Shown: positions 8,410 through 20,418, numbered from the stretch's first letter. The stretch is DNA of 64,000 bases from Mycobacterium parmense (GCF_010730575.1 NZ_AP022614.1:2542001-2606000), one strand, 5' to 3'. The notes: generated from the sequence alone by a model not told the origin. Numbers and translations are program-made.

Positions 8410-10881
8410 CTACTCCTGCACGGGCTTCTCGAGCACTTCCACCGCCGGTCCGCCCAGCACGGCCAGCAGGTGTTGCTCGACGGCCTCGCGGGCGCGTTGC
8501 TCGTCGTCGCCGGCCGGCACGGTGACCGAGAACACGTCGGCCGCCGTCGAGCCGAAGGTGTTGACCTTCGCCCACCGGATGTCGGCTCCCGCCCGCTCCA
8601 GCGCCCGGGTCAGCAGCGCGAGCAGGCCCAGCCGGTCCGTGGCGCGGACCTCGAGGATCAACTGGGCGGCGCAGGCAGACTCCAGCCACAGGATGCGCGG
8701 CGGCGCGACCGAGCGGGTGACCGGGACTCCGACCTGCACCTCGCCGGCCCGCGTGGTCCCCGCGCTCACCGCGTCGTTGTCGCGCTTCTCCAGCGCGCCC
8801 ATGACGTCGACGTCGCCGTTCAGGGCGCCGTTGAACTGCAGGCGCAGCAGGCCCGCCTCGGGGGGCGAGCCGAACAGCGGTGACGCCACGAATTCGACGA
8901 TCGCGACGTCGTCGTGGACGTTGGCCGACGCCGAGTGGATCCGCAGCGAGTTCAAGGCCAGCACCGCGGCCGCCTTGGACACCAGCCCTCGCTGGTCCGG
9001 CGCGAGCATCACCACGTTCACCCGCTCGCTCCCGCCCGGCGTGAGCTCCACGTGCACCCCGTGATCGGCCGCGAGCGAAAGATAGTGCGGCGCAGTGGGT
9101 TCGGCTTGCGGCAGCGGCTCGCCCGCCATCACCAGCCGGCAGCGGCGGACCAGGTCGGCCACCAGCGACGCCTTCCAGTCGCTCCACACCCCCGGGCCGG
9201 TGGCCTTGGAGTCCGCCTCGGCCAGCGCGTGCAGCAGTTCGAGCAGCTGCGGATCGCCGCCCAGGGCTTCGGAGACGCCTTTGATCACCTCGGGGTCGTT
9301 GAGGTCGCTGCGCGTGGCGGTGACCGGCAACAGCAGGTGATGACGCACCATGGCGGACAGCGTGTCGACGTCCCGGGGTGACAGGCCCAGCCTCTCGGCG
9401 ACTGGGACCACCAGGTCGGCCCCCAGCACGCAGTGGTCCACGCCGCGACCCTTGCCGATGTCGTGCAGCAGCGCGCCGAGCGCCAGCAGGTCGGACCGGG
9501 CGACGTTGGTGGTCAACGGCGCGGCCTGGACGGCGGTTTCGACGGTGTGGCGGTCCACGGTGTACTTGTGCGAGACGTCGCGGGGGGCCAGGTCGCGGAT
9601 CGCGTTCCACTCCGGCAGCACCCGGCCCCACAGACCGGTGCGGTCGAGGGCCTCGATGGTCGACACCGTGGTGGGGCCGGCCGACAGCACCACCAACAGG
9701 TCGTCGAGCGCCTCGCGCGGCCACGGCGTCGGCATCTCGGGGGCGACGGCGGCCAGGCGGCTCAGCGTGCCGGCCCCGATGGGCAACCCGGTGCCGGCCG
9801 CCGCCGCGGCCACCCGCAGCACCAGGCCCGGATCGGTGTCCGGGCGCGCGTCGCGGGCGAGGACGATCTCGCCGCCGTACTCGACGACCCCCTCGTCGAG
9901 CGGCCGGCGCCGCGGGCGCCGCACCAGGGCGCCGATCCCGCGGCGCGGCAACGCGTTCTGTGCCGTGCGCAGCCCCGTCTCGGCGTGGTAGGCGATGGTG
10001 CGAGCGGCGCCGGACAGCACGCGCGCCAGATCGAACCTGTCCCCGAACTGCAGGGCGGCGCTGATCTCGTCCGCGAACTGCGCCAGGAGCACCTCGCGTC
10101 CGCGGCCCGACACCCGGTGCAGTTCGGTGCGCACGTCGAGCAGCGTCAGGTAGGCGACGTCCAGGGATCCCTCCGGCAGGTTCGGGTTGGCCATGCCGTG
10201 GCGGTCGATGAGCTGGGCGACCCCCAGCGCGTCCAGCAGCTGCACGTCGCGCAGGCCGCCCTTGCCGGATTTGAGGTCGGGCTCGGCGCGCTGCGCGATC
10301 CGGCCGCAGCGCTGCCAGCGGGCGTGGGTGATCTCGACAAGCTCGTCCATGCGGGAGCGGATCGCGCTGCGCCACTGGCGCCGTGCGCCGGCGATCAGCT
10401 CCGTCGACAGCCGCTCGTCGCCGGCGATGTGGCGCGCGTCCAGCATGCCGAGCGCCGCGATCAGGTCGTTGTTGGCCACCCCCAGCGCCCCCGACACGGT
10501 CCGCACGCTGTGGTCGAGCCGAACGTTGGCGTCCCACAACGGATACCAGAGCCGGTCGGCGACCTCGCCCAGCACCTCGGCGGGCTTGTCGTCGTGCAGC
10601 AGGATCAGGTCCAGGTCCGAGTAGGGCACCAGCTCGCGACGTCCCAGTCCCCCGACGCCGACGATCGAGAAGCCGCTGCCTTCGGTGACGCCGATCTCGG
10701 CGGCCTTTGCGGTGAGCCAGGATTCGTGCAGCTCGAGCCAGGCCCGGCGCAGCGCGGCGGCGTCCAGCTCACCGGCCTCGGCCAGCAGACGACGCCGCGA
10801 AGCGGCCAAATCGCTTGCCCCGCAGACATTTTTCGTTTCCGGTCCAGACGCTCCGGACGGGCCGGGCGGGTACTGTGTCAT
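8410..10881 (-). CDS. glnD: [Protein-PII] nucleotidyltransferase GlnD
   Basis: An 823-residue bifunctional nitrogen sensor that modifies and demodifies the PII protein GlnB on Tyr51; in actinobacteria the modification is generally adenylylation rather than uridylylation. Order of domains: nucleotidyltransferase with [16 protein letters not shown] (about 77-92), a central GlnD-specific region, an HD domain with [11 protein letters not shown], and two C-terminal ACT domains ([11 protein letters not shown] and [13 protein letters not shown]) that sense glutamine. It is the last gene of amt-glnB-glnD, 45 nt after glnB. The start codon lies within a long inverted repeat (10853-10900), which also contains the only purine-rich stretch that could serve as ribosome binding site. 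The N terminus is about 18 residues longer than the M. tuberculosis protein as I recall it, so the start may be further in. Confidence 0.95.
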   Translation of the reverse strand: MTQYPPGPSGASGPETKNVCGASDLAASRRRLLAEAGELDAAALRRAWLELHESWLTAKAAEIGVTEGSGFSIVGVGGLGRRELVPYSDLDLILLHDDKPAEVLGEVADRLWYPLWDANVRLDHSVRTVSGALGVANNDLIAALGMLDARHIAGDERLSTELIAGARRQWRSAIRSRMDELVEITHARWQRCGRIAQRAEPDLKSGKGGLRDVQLLDALGVAQLIDRHGMANPNLPEGSLDVAYLTLLDVRTELHRVSGRGREVLLAQFADEISAALQFGDRFDLARVLSGAARTIAYHAETGLRTAQNALPRRGIGALVRRPRRRPLDEGVVEYGGEIVLARDARPDTDPGLVLRVAAAAAGTGLPIGAGTLSRLAAVAPEMPTPWPREALDDLLVVLSAGPTTVSTIEALDRTGLWGRVLPEWNAIRDLAPRDVSHKYTVDRHTVETAVQAAPLTTNVARSDLLALGALLHDIGKGRGVDHCVLGADLVVPVAERLGLSPRDVDTLSAMVRHHLLLPVTATRSDLNDPEVIKGVSEALGGDPQLLELLHALAEADSKATGPGVWSDWKASLVADLVRRCRLVMAGEPLPQAEPTAPHYLSLAADHGVHVELTPGGSERVNVVMLAPDQRGLVSKAAAVLALNSLRIHSASANVHDDVAIVEFVASPLFGSPPEAGLLRLQFNGALNGDVDVMGALEKRDNDAVSAGTTRAGEVQVGVPVTRSVAPPRILWLESACAAQLILEVRATDRLGLLALLTRALERAGADIRWAKVNTFGSTAADVFSVTVPAGDDEQRAREAVEQHLLAVLGGPAVEVLEKPVQE

Positions 10882-10900
10882 ACCCTCCCGGCCCGTCCGG
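10853..10900. repeat. 20-bp inverted repeat enclosing the glnD start codon
   Basis: Left arm 10853-10872 (ccggacgggccgggcgggta) and right arm 10881-10900 pair at 19 of 20 positions, with an 8-nt loop at 10873-10880. On the glnD mRNA the GGGAGGG segment upstream of the start lies in the 5' arm and the ATG straddles stem and loop. It could attenuate glnD translation or act as a processing or termination hairpin between glnB and glnD; there is no U-run. Confidence 0.8.
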
Positions 10901-10926
10901 CCCGATTCATCGATGTGCGGCGAGGG

Positions 10927-12698
<1,772 letters not shown>

Positions 12699-12776
12699 TC
12701 GCTATCACCTCCGGTCGCACAGGGACGGCCGGCAGGCGTGCGCCTGTGGCCTGATCCAGAACCATGCGCAATGGTT

Positions 12777-12816
12777 GTTTCCGCAGTAAAGCCACAGTGT
12801 TTCGTCAGGATTAACG
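12777..12816 (-). promoter_or_regulatory. Candidate GlnR operator upstream of amt
   Basis: On the minus strand two GAAAC half-sites lie exactly 22 bp apart (their reverse complements are at 12777-12781 and 12799-12803), with a GTTAAT element upstream. The known actinobacterial GlnR consensus is gTnAC-n6-GaAAC repeated, so the GAAAC-to-GAAAC distance fits, but the intervening gTnAC half-sites are weak. The site is about 80-115 bp upstream of the amt start. Confidence 0.4.
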
Positions 12817-12839
12817 TCAGGCTTGCCGTGTAAGGGCAC

Positions 12840-14204
12840 TCAGCCAAGCAGCGCGTCGACGAAGGCAGCCGGCTCGAAGGGCGCCAAATCGTCGGGACCT
12901 TCGCCGAGCCCAACCAGCTTCACCGGCACCCCGAGTTCCTGCTGAACACGGAAAACGATGCCGCCCTTGGCCGTTCCGTCCAGCTTGGTCAGGACGGCCC
13001 CGGTGATGTCGACGACGTCGGCGAAGACGCGCGCCTGCGCCAGCCCATTCTGGCCGATGGTCGCGTCGAGAACCAGCAACACCTCGTCGACGGCGGCCCG
13101 CCGGGTCACCACGCGCTTGACTTTGTCGAGTTCGTCCATCAGCCCGACCTTGGTGTGCAGGCGCCCCGCGGTGTCGATGAGCACCACGTCGGCGCCCGCG
13201 GCGATGCCCTTGTCGACGGCGTCGAACGCCACCGCCGCGGGGTCGGCGCCCTCGGCCCCGCGCACCACCTCCGCGCCGACCCGCGACGCCCAGGTCTCCA
13301 GCTGATCGGCCGCCGCGGCCCGGAAGGTGTCGGCGGCCCCCAGCACGACGCGCCGCCCGTCGGCCACCAGCACCCGCGCCAGCTTGCCGACGGTGGTGGT
13401 CTTGCCGGTGCCGTTCACGCCGACGATCAGCAACACCGACGGGTGGTCGGCGTGCGGCAGGGCGCGGATCGAGCGGTCCATGTCGGGTCGCAGCTCGGTG
13501 ATCAGAACGTCGCGGAAAACGGCCTTGGCGTCGGCCTCGGTGCGCACGGCGCTGCTCGCCAGCCGGCTGCGCAACTGGGCGATGACCGACTCGGCGACCA
13601 CCGGGCCCAGGTCGGCGACCAGCAGGGTGTCCTCGACGTCCTGCCAGGCCTCCTCGTCCAGGTCGCCCCCGCCGATCAGGCCCAGCACGCTGCGCCCGAG
13701 CGCGTTCTGCGACCTGGCCAGCCGGCCGCGCAGCCGTTCCAGCCGGCCTTCGGTCGGGGCGATCTCCTCGATCTCCGGGGCAGCCGGCGTCGGCCCGGGC
13801 GCCGGCTCCGGGGTCTCCGGGGCCGGCGGGGTTTCCAGGGCCGGCGGGGCCTCCGGGACCGGCGGGGCCTCCGCAGCCGGCGGAGCCTGCGGCGGCGAGG
13901 CGATCGTCTCGGGTTCGGGGAGGGTGACCTCGGAGATCGTGCGCCGGGGCGCGTCGCGCGGGACGGCCGCGTCGTCGCCGACCCCGGGCAGCCCCGTGGT
14001 GTCCACCCGTTCGGCGGTCGGCGTCTGGCTGAAGGAGATGCCCGACGACGCCGTGTAACCGCCGGAGCGGTCGAGCGTTCCGGGCTGCGCCTGGGCCGTG
14101 AAGCTGATCCGACGCCGCCGGTGGCGCACCAGTCCCAGGACCAGCAGGGCGACGACAAGCAGGGCCGCGACGACCGCGACGGCGATCCAAAGACCTTGGG
14201 ACAC
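12840..14204 (-). CDS. ftsY: Signal recognition particle receptor FtsY
   Basis: A 454-residue SRP receptor GTPase. It starts with a membrane helix (GLWIAVAVVAALLVVALLVLGL) followed by basic residues, then a long acidic, Pro/Ala/Glu-rich linker, and the NG domain with GVNGTGKTTT, the DTAGR motif and TKLDGTAKGG. It ends directly after FVDALLG. The GTG at 14204 gives the mycobacterial family start. It is transcribed from the same strand as smc, 63 nt downstream of it. It works with Ffh at 4824-6380. Confidence 0.96.
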   Translation of the reverse strand: MSQGLWIAVAVVAALLVVALLVLGLVRHRRRRISFTAQAQPGTLDRSGGYTASSGISFSQTPTAERVDTTGLPGVGDDAAVPRDAPRRTISEVTLPEPETIASPPQAPPAAEAPPVPEAPPALETPPAPETPEPAPGPTPAAPEIEEIAPTEGRLERLRGRLARSQNALGRSVLGLIGGGDLDEEAWQDVEDTLLVADLGPVVAESVIAQLRSRLASSAVRTEADAKAVFRDVLITELRPDMDRSIRALPHADHPSVLLIVGVNGTGKTTTVGKLARVLVADGRRVVLGAADTFRAAAADQLETWASRVGAEVVRGAEGADPAAVAFDAVDKGIAAGADVVLIDTAGRLHTKVGLMDELDKVKRVVTRRAAVDEVLLVLDATIGQNGLAQARVFADVVDITGAVLTKLDGTAKGGIVFRVQQELGVPVKLVGLGEGPDDLAPFEPAAFVDALLG

Positions 14205-14267
14205 GGTGACATTGTTTCAAGCGGCCCGGCGGCGGCGGGACCGCCCCTGGTCAGCCCCGGTCAGCTA

Positions 14268-17200
14268 CTAATCCGCCGCGGCGACCAGCTGCTCGACCTG
14301 CTGGCCGCGCATTCGCTGCGAGATGACGGCGGTGATGCCGTCACCCTGCATCGTCACGCCGTAGAGGGCGTCGGCGACCTCCATGGTCGGCTTCTGGTGG
14401 GTGATGATGATGAGCTGTGACCGCGCCCTGAGCAGCTCGAACAGCGAGATCAGCCGGCGCAGGTTCGTGTCGTCGAGGGCGGCCTCGACCTCGTCCATGA
14501 TGTAGAACGGCGACGGGCGGGCGCGGAAGATCGCCACCAGCATCGCCACGGCCGTCAGCGCCTTCTCGCCACCCGACAGCAAAGACAGCCGGGTGACCTT
14601 CTTGCCCGGGGGACGGGCCTCCACCTCGATGCCGGTGGTGAGCATGTCGTCGGGGTTGGTCAGCCGCAGCCGGCCCTCCCCGCCGGGGAACAGCACCGTG
14701 AAGACGTCGCGGAATTCGCGCTCGACGTCGACGAAGGCCTCGTTGAACACCTGCAGGATGCGGGCGTCGACGTCGGCGACGACGCCGAGCAGGTCAGCGC
14801 GCGCGGCCTTGACGTCCTCGAGCTGCGTGGCCAGGAAGTTATAGCGCTCCTCGAGCGCAGCGAACTCCTCCAAAGCGAGCGGGTTGACCCGGCCCAGCTC
14901 GGCCAGCTCACGCTCGGCGCGCTTGGCCCGGCGTTCCTGGGTCGGCCGGTCGTACGGGATCGGGGCGGGGGCGAACACCTGCTCGCCGCGTTCGCGGGCC
15001 TGCTCGTACTCGGCCATCTCCAGCTCGGTCGGCGGCAGCGCGACCTGCGGGCCGTACTCCGCGATCAGGTCGGCCGGCGCCATCCCGAACTGCTCGAGCA
15101 CCATCTGCTCGAGTTGCTCGATGCGCAGCGCCGCTTGGGCGTTGGCCACCTCGTCGCGGTGCAGCGAATCGGTGAGCGCGGCCACCCGCGCGCTGAGCGC
15201 GTTGACCTCGTCGCGCACGGCCGCGATCCCGGCGGAACGTTGCCGGCGCTCGGCCACCACCGCGTCGCGGATCGCCGACGCCGCGCCGACGACCCGGTCC
15301 AGCCGCTGCCCCAGCAGCCGACCGGCGTCGGCCACCGCGGCCGCCACGGCGGCGGCCCGCAGCCGCGCCTCCCGGGCCTGCTGGGCCCGCAGCCTCGCCT
15401 CGCGTTCGGCGGCCGCCGCGCGCCGCAGCGAGTCGGCCCGCCCGCGCACCGCGTTGGCGCGCTCCTCGGCGGTCCGCACCGCCAGGCGGGCCTCCACCTC
15501 GACGCCGCGGGCGCTCTCGGCCGCGGCCGCGATCCGCCCGCGGGCCGTGGCGAAGTCCGGCTCGTCGGTCTGCACCTGCTGGGATTCCTGGGCTACGCGC
15601 AGCCGCGTCTCGAGCCCGGTGACCTCCTCGACGGTCTGCGCGCGCCCGGCCTCGAGCTCCTCGCGCTGGCGCAGCAGTCGGTTCCACTCCTCGTCGGCCG
15701 CGCGGGCCTCGTGTCCCAGGCGACCCAGCTGTTCGTACATCGCCGAGATCGCGGTGTCGGATTCGTTGAGCGCGGCCAGCGCCTGTTCGGCGGAGTCCTG
15801 GCGGGCGGTCTGTTCGGCCAGCGCGCCGGACAGGGCCGCGGTCAGCTGGGCGACCCGCGCCTCCGCGGCGGCGAGCTCGCCGCCGGCCTTGTCGATCTCG
15901 GAGGCGACCTCGAGCGTGGACAGCTTGCGGTCGGATCCGCCGCTCACCCAGCCGCGGCCGACCATGTCGCCGTGCAGCGTGACCGCGCGCAGCTGCGGTC
16001 GCGCGGCGACCAGTTCCAGCGCCCGATCCAGGTCATCGACCACCGCGACACCCGACAGCATGGCGATCATGGCGCCCCGCAGCCGCGTCGGCGCGTCCAC
16101 CAGGTCGAGCGCCCACGCCGCCCCGTCCGGCAGGGCGTCGTGCTGTGCCGGGTGGTCGGCCGGCCAGTCACCCAGGACCAGCGCCGCGCGGCCCCCGTCG
16201 GCTTCCTTGAGCGCGGCGACCGCGGACCGGGCCGCGCCGAGGTTCTCCGCCGCCAGCGCGTCGGCCGCCGATCCGAGCACCGCGGCCAGCGCCGCTTCGT
16301 ACCCCGGGCGCACCTTGACCAACTTGGCGACCGGCCCGAGCAGCCCGGTGCCGGTGTGATGCTGCGACAGCCACGCCGCGCCGTCCTTGCGCTCCAGCCC
16401 CACCGCCAGGGCGTCGATGCGGGCGCGCAGCGACGCCACCTGGCGTTCGGCGTCCCGCTCGGCGGCCTGCAGCTCGGCGACCCGGGCGTCGGCCAACCGC
16501 ATCGCGGTCACGGTCCGCTCGTGGTGCTCGTCGAGGCCCACCTCGCCCTGGTCCAGCTCGCCCACGCGACCCTGGACGGTCTCGAACTCCGCCTTGGTCT
16601 GCTGCGCGCGGTCGGCGGCCTGCTCGATGCGCTCCGAGAGCCGCGCGACGCTGTCGTCGATCGACTCGACGCGCGCCCGCATGGTCTCCACCTGACCGGC
16701 CAGCCTCGCCAGGCCCTCGCGGCGGTCGGCCTCCGCACGAACCGCCGCCAGGTGCGCCTTGTCGGCCTCGGCGGCTTCGCGTTCGCGCTCGCCCAGCTCG
16801 GCGCGGGCGGCATCCAGCCGGGTCCGCGCCGCGGCCAGTTCGGCCACCAGCTGCTGCTCGGCCACCGCGACCCGCTCGGCCTCGGCGTCCAGGGCGTCGG
16901 GATCGGTGTCGCTGGGGGCCACCGGCGCCACGTCGAGGTGCGCGGCGCGTTCGCTGGCGATGCGCACCGTCGCGGCGACGCGCTCGGCCAGGGCGGACAG
17001 CGCGAACCAGGTGTGCTGCACGGACTCGGCGCGCCCGGAGAGCTCGGCGAGCGCGGTCTCGTGGGCGGTCAGCTCCTCGGAGGCGACCGCCAGGCGGGCG
17101 GACGCCTCGTCGTGCTCGCGGCGCATAGCGGTTTCGGCATCGAGGATGGCGTCGCGCTGGGTCTGCCGGTTGACCAGGTCGTCGGCGGCCAGGCGCAACC

Positions 17201-17876
17201 GAGCGTCACGCAGGTCGGCCTGGATGGTCTGGGCGCGGCGGGCCACCTCGGCCTGGCGGCCCAGGGGTTTGAGCTGGCGGCGCAGCTCGGTGGTCAGGTC
17301 GGACAGGCGGGCCAGGTTGGCCGACATCGCCTCGAGTTTGCGCAGGGCCTTCTCTTTGCGTTTGCGATGCTTGAGCACGCCTGCGGCCTCTTCGATGAAG
17401 GCGCGGCGATCCTCGGGCCGCGACTGCAGGATCTCGTCGAGCTTGCCCTGCCCGACGATGACGTGCATCTCGCGGCCGATCCCCGAGTCGCTCAGCAGCT
17501 CCTGCACATCCATCAAACGGCAACCGCTGCCGTTGATCTCGTACTCGCTGGCGCCGTCGCGGAACATCCGGCGGGTGATCGACACCTCGGAGTACTCGAT
17601 GGGCAGCGCGTTGTCGGAGTTGTCGATGGTCACCGTCACCTCGGCGCGGCCCAGCGGCGCCCGTGAGGACGTGCCGGCGAAGATGACGTCCTCCATCTTC
17701 CCGCCGCGCAGCGTCTTGGCCCCCTGCTCGCCCATCACCCAGGCGAGGGCGTCGACGACGTTGGACTTGCCCGACCCGTTGGGGCCGACGACCGCCGTGA
17801 TGCCCGGCTCGAAGCGCAGAGTCGTCGGCGAGGCGAAGGACTTGAAGCCCTTCAGCGTCAGACTCTTGAGGTACAT
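14268..17876 (-). CDS. smc: Chromosome condensation ATPase SMC
   Basis: A 1202-residue SMC protein. The N-terminal head has Walker A GPNGSGKS (31-38); two long coiled coils flank a hinge at roughly residues 500-660, where the glycine-containing segments around [22 protein letters not shown] lie; the C-terminal head has [14 protein letters not shown] and [10 protein letters not shown] (Walker B). Length fits actinobacterial SMC. It acts with ScpA/ScpB in chromosome organisation. It is preceded on the same strand by acyP, 157 nt away, and followed by ftsY. Confidence 0.97.
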   Translation of the reverse strand: MYLKSLTLKGFKSFASPTTLRFEPGITAVVGPNGSGKSNVVDALAWVMGEQGAKTLRGGKMEDVIFAGTSSRAPLGRAEVTVTIDNSDNALPIEYSEVSITRRMFRDGASEYEINGSGCRLMDVQELLSDSGIGREMHVIVGQGKLDEILQSRPEDRRAFIEEAAGVLKHRKRKEKALRKLEAMSANLARLSDLTTELRRQLKPLGRQAEVARRAQTIQADLRDARLRLAADDLVNRQTQRDAILDAETAMRREHDEASARLAVASEELTAHETALAELSGRAESVQHTWFALSALAERVAATVRIASERAAHLDVAPVAPSDTDPDALDAEAERVAVAEQQLVAELAAARTRLDAARAELGEREREAAEADKAHLAAVRAEADRREGLARLAGQVETMRARVESIDDSVARLSERIEQAADRAQQTKAEFETVQGRVGELDQGEVGLDEHHERTVTAMRLADARVAELQAAERDAERQVASLRARIDALAVGLERKDGAAWLSQHHTGTGLLGPVAKLVKVRPGYEAALAAVLGSAADALAAENLGAARSAVAALKEADGGRAALVLGDWPADHPAQHDALPDGAAWALDLVDAPTRLRGAMIAMLSGVAVVDDLDRALELVAARPQLRAVTLHGDMVGRGWVSGGSDRKLSTLEVASEIDKAGGELAAAEARVAQLTAALSGALAEQTARQDSAEQALAALNESDTAISAMYEQLGRLGHEARAADEEWNRLLRQREELEAGRAQTVEEVTGLETRLRVAQESQQVQTDEPDFATARGRIAAAAESARGVEVEARLAVRTAEERANAVRGRADSLRRAAAAEREARLRAQQAREARLRAAAVAAAVADAGRLLGQRLDRVVGAASAIRDAVVAERRQRSAGIAAVRDEVNALSARVAALTDSLHRDEVANAQAALRIEQLEQMVLEQFGMAPADLIAEYGPQVALPPTELEMAEYEQARERGEQVFAPAPIPYDRPTQERRAKRAERELAELGRVNPLALEEFAALEERYNFLATQLEDVKAARADLLGVVADVDARILQVFNEAFVDVEREFRDVFTVLFPGGEGRLRLTNPDDMLTTGIEVEARPPGKKVTRLSLLSGGEKALTAVAMLVAIFRARPSPFYIMDEVEAALDDTNLRRLISLFELLRARSQLIIITHQKPTMEVADALYGVTMQGDGITAVISQRMRGQQVEQLVAAAD

Positions 17877-18033
17877 GGCGTGCCAGACTACCGCTGAAAA
17901 TTTCCGCGCCCGCCCATCGGCGGAGGGTGTCGGGCCGCCCGACGGCCGTGGCCGACCAGCCTCGTCGCACCGGTCACAGAAGCCACATCAGCCACGGCCG
18001 CCGGGCAGTCGTGGTCGACGTGCCGTCGCCGGT

Positions 18034-18327
18034 CTATCGCTCGACGAACCCGGCAAAGCTCTCGGCCGGCGCCGACCAGTCGGCGATCACCTTGTCGACG
18101 CGCCCGGGCCGCGGCGGCCACGAATCGCCGCCTTCCAGCAGCTCCAGCAGCTTTTCCGCGGCCTCGCGTTCGCCCTGGGCCACCACCAGCACCCGGCCGT
18201 CGGGCTGGTTGGCGGCGTAACCGGTGAGTCCGAGCTCCAACGCCCGGCACCGCGTCCACCAGCGGAAACCGACCCCTTGAACCGACCCGTGCACCCAGGC
18301 GGTCAGCCGAACACCAGGGTCAGCCAC
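18034..18327 (-). CDS. acyP: Acylphosphatase
   Basis: A 97-residue small alpha/beta enzyme that hydrolyses acyl phosphates. The catalytic signature VQGVGFRWWTR holds the active-site Arg, and the conserved Asn is in GYAANQPDGRV. It starts at GTG (18327), preceded by CGAGG; the start overlaps the end of an osmC-like remnant (18320-18436). It sits directly upstream of smc, as in M. tuberculosis. Confidence 0.92.
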   Translation of the reverse strand: MADPGVRLTAWVHGSVQGVGFRWWTRCRALELGLTGYAANQPDGRVLVVAQGEREAAEKLLELLEGGDSWPPRPGRVDKVIADWSAPAESFAGFVER

Positions 18328-18436
18328 CGGAAACCTCGATCCCGTTGGCGGCGCCGACGGTGCACGCCCGGTTCACCACGACGCCCTCGGCGTCGTCGGA
18401 GCCGGCGAGGATTCCCACCGTTGCGTCATGGCTCAT
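18320..18436 (-). pseudogene. Remnant of an OsmC-like gene (C-terminal end)
   Basis: A 38-codon open frame reads MSHDATVGILAGSDDAEGVV and then VNRACTVGAANGIEVSGG. The segment VVVNRACTVG...EVSG resembles the C terminus of OsmC-family peroxiredoxins (VVINRAIEKVCTVGRTLKAG...EV), with the second active-site Cys kept and internal residues lost. In M. tuberculosis an OsmC gene (Rv2923c) lies exactly here between mutM and acyP. The rest is missing and a plus-strand LmbE gene occupies the space. The similarity is short, so the identification is tentative; it might also be a small translated leader coupled to acyP. Confidence 0.5.
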
Positions 18437-18483
18437 TTCTACCGGGCGCGGGTCGACGGCACCGGCACGGCATACTGCGTTTC

Positions 18484-19257
18484 ATGGCCACCGTCGTCGC
18501 GTTTCACGCCCACCCCGACGACGAGGTGATCCTCACCGGCGGCACCCTGGCGCGGGCCGCGGCCGCCGGTCACCGCGTGGTGGTCGTCACGGCGACCGAT
18601 GGGCGCGTGCACAACGAACAGGACGGCGTCCGCATCGACGAATTGCGCACCAGCGCAGGCATTCTCGGTGCACATCGGGTCGAGTGCCTCGGTTATGCCG
18701 ACAGCGGCTACGGCCCGGAGTTCTACCCCGACCCGCCCGGGCGGGTGCGGTTCGGCCGGGCCGACGTCGACGAGGCGGCGCAGCGCCTTGCCGCGATCCT
18801 GCGCGCCGAGGATGCCGACCTGCTGCTCAGCTACCAGGCCAACGGCGGCTACGGCCACCGCGACCACGTGCAGGTCCACCACGTCGGCAAGCGCGCGGCC
18901 GAACTCGCGGACACCCCGCGGGTGCTCGAGGCGACGATGCCGCGTGAATTGCTTTGCCGAATCACCGATTTCACTCAACTGTTGCGTCTGCCGGGGCCGT
19001 ACGAGCCGGACGTCGTGCGCACCGCGTACGCCCCGCGGGCGACCATCACCCATCGCATCGACACGTTCCGCTTCGCCCGGCAGAAGCGAGACGCGCTTGC
19101 AGCGCACCGTTCTCAGGTCGGCGCCGGGCCGGCCGCGCGCGCGCTCGGGCTCATGCTCCGGCTGCCGCCGCAGGTGTTCGGCGTGCTGCTCGGCCGGGAG
19201 TGGTTCGTCGACCCGGCCACGGCCGCCGGGCCCGTGCGGCGCGACATCTTCGACTGA
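18484..19257 (+). CDS. LmbE/PIG-L family zinc deacetylase
   Basis: A 257-residue protein of the LmbE/PIG-L family, which includes the mycothiol enzymes MshB and Mca that remove acetyl groups from N-acetylglucosaminyl substrates. The zinc motif AHPDDE is at residues 9-14, the further His ligand lies in GYGHRDHVQVH, and TATDGR is typical. The ATG at 18484 gives the family start MATVVAFHAHPDDE; the frame is open far upstream across acyP and smc but that part is antisense. It runs opposite to its neighbours, converges on mutM with a 7-nt gap, and occupies the place of osmC in M. tuberculosis. Its substrate is unknown. Confidence 0.85.
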   Translation: MATVVAFHAHPDDEVILTGGTLARAAAAGHRVVVVTATDGRVHNEQDGVRIDELRTSAGILGAHRVECLGYADSGYGPEFYPDPPGRVRFGRADVDEAAQRLAAILRAEDADLLLSYQANGGYGHRDHVQVHHVGKRAAELADTPRVLEATMPRELLCRITDFTQLLRLPGPYEPDVVRTAYAPRATITHRIDTFRFARQKRDALAAHRSQVGAGPAARALGLMLRLPPQVFGVLLGREWFVDPATAAGPVRRDIFD

Positions 19258-19264
19258 ACGGCGG

Positions 19265-20134
19265 TCAAACCCTGGGCCGCGGTTGGCATCTCGGGCAGTA
19301 GAACGACGAGCGGTTCATGAACTTCTCGCGCCGGATCACCGCGCCGCAACGCCGGCAGTTCTGGCCCTCGCGACCGTAGGCGTCCAGCGAGCGGTCGAAG
19401 TACCCCGACTCGCCGTTGACGTTGACATACAACGAATCGAACGACGTCCCCCCCTTGGCCAGCGCGTCGCGCATCACCTCGGCGGCCGCGTCCAGGACCG
19501 CGGCGAGCCGACGGCGGGGCAGCGAGTCGGCGATCCGCGCGCCGTTCACCTTCGCGCGCCAGAGCGCCTCGTCGGCGTAGATGTTGCCGATCCCCGACAC
19601 CACCTGCTGGTCGAGGAGCTGGCGCTTGATCTCGGAATGCTTGCGCCGCAACACGTTGATCACCGCATCGGCGTCGAACCGGGGGTCCAGCGGGTCACGC
19701 GCGAGGTGCGCGACGGGTTCCGGCACGACGCTGCCGTCGACGGTCAGCAGGTCGGCGAGCATCCACCCGCCGAAGGTGCGCTGATCGGCGAAGCTGAGCA
19801 CCGTGCCGTCGTCGAGCAGCGCGGAGATGCGGACGTGGTCGGCGCGCGGCACCTCGCCCAGCAGCATCTGTCCGCTCATGCCGAGGTGGACCACCAGCGC
19901 CGTGTCGGGGCCCGATTCGCCCGGCTCCGTGTCGAGCAGCAGCCACAGGTACTTGCCGCGCCGGTCGGTGCCGGTGATCCGCGCGCCCAGCAGGCGGGCG
20001 GTGAGGTCGGCGGGCCCGGCCTCGTGGCGGCGCACCGCGCGGGGATGATGCACGCGCACGGCCGTCATCGTCTTGCCCACCACATGCGCCTGCAAGCCGC
20101 GGCGGACCACCTCGACCTCCGGCAGTTCGGGCAT
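19265..20134 (-). CDS. mutM: Formamidopyrimidine-DNA glycosylase
   Basis: A 289-residue bifunctional base-excision repair enzyme that removes 8-oxoguanine and nicks the abasic site. The catalytic N-terminal proline and glutamate are in MPELPEVE; a helix-two-turn-helix follows; the C-terminal zinc finger is visible as [24 protein letters not shown]. The ATG start is fixed by the catalytic Pro2. It is downstream of rnc on the same strand, separated by the five-copy repeat array. Also called fpg. Confidence 0.97.
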   Translation of the reverse strand: MPELPEVEVVRRGLQAHVVGKTMTAVRVHHPRAVRRHEAGPADLTARLLGARITGTDRRGKYLWLLLDTEPGESGPDTALVVHLGMSGQMLLGEVPRADHVRISALLDDGTVLSFADQRTFGGWMLADLLTVDGSVVPEPVAHLARDPLDPRFDADAVINVLRRKHSEIKRQLLDQQVVSGIGNIYADEALWRAKVNGARIADSLPRRRLAAVLDAAAEVMRDALAKGGTSFDSLYVNVNGESGYFDRSLDAYGREGQNCRRCGAVIRREKFMNRSSFYCPRCQPRPRV

Positions 20135-20137
20135 TCA

Positions 20138-20403
20138 GTGATGATCGCAAGCGCGGCGAAGCCGGGCGCAGCGGGTCATCACCATCAAGACCAGTGATGA
20201 TCGCAAGCGCGGCGAAGCCGGGCGCAGCGGGTCATCACCATCAAGACCAGTGATGATCGCAAGCGCGGCGAAGCCGGGCGCAGCGGGTCATCACCACACC
20301 CCACGATGATCGCAAGCGCGGCGAAGCCGGGCGCAGCGGGTCATCACCATCAAGACCAGTGATGATCGCAAGCGCGGCGAAGCCGGGCGCAGCGGGTCAT
20401 CAC
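20138..20403. repeat. Five tandem REP-like elements between rnc and mutM
   Basis: Copies occupy 20138-20182, 20194-20238, 20250-20294, 20303-20347 and 20359-20403. Each is 45 bp with inverted ends gtgatga/tcatcac around gcaagcgcggcgaagccggg-cgcagcggg. Copies 1-3 and 4-5 repeat every 56 bp with the same 11-bp spacer catcaagacca, while copies 3 and 4 are separated by a different 8-bp spacer (cacacccc) and copy 4 begins ac instead of gt. The array starts 3 nt before the mutM ATG and ends 15 nt from the rnc stop codon, so it would be transcribed in a rnc-mutM message as five hairpins. Copy number is likely to vary between strains. Confidence 0.95.
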
Positions 20404-20418
20404 CACAAACAAGCAGCT

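Noticed and set aside
3633..8525. A very long open frame (1630 codons) on the plus strand over the amidohydrolase and ffh genes
   Set aside because: It is the complement of well-supported minus-strand genes; high GC makes stop codons rare, and the translation is low-complexity with no family signature.
15114..17666. An 850-codon plus-strand frame opposite smc
   Set aside because: Same reason: antisense shadow of the SMC coiled coil, without motifs or a plausible start.
20138..20403. CRISPR array interpretation of the tandem repeats
   Set aside because: The spacers are 8-11 bp and mostly identical rather than unique 30-40 bp sequences, and no cas genes are present. The units are hairpin-forming tandem repeats.
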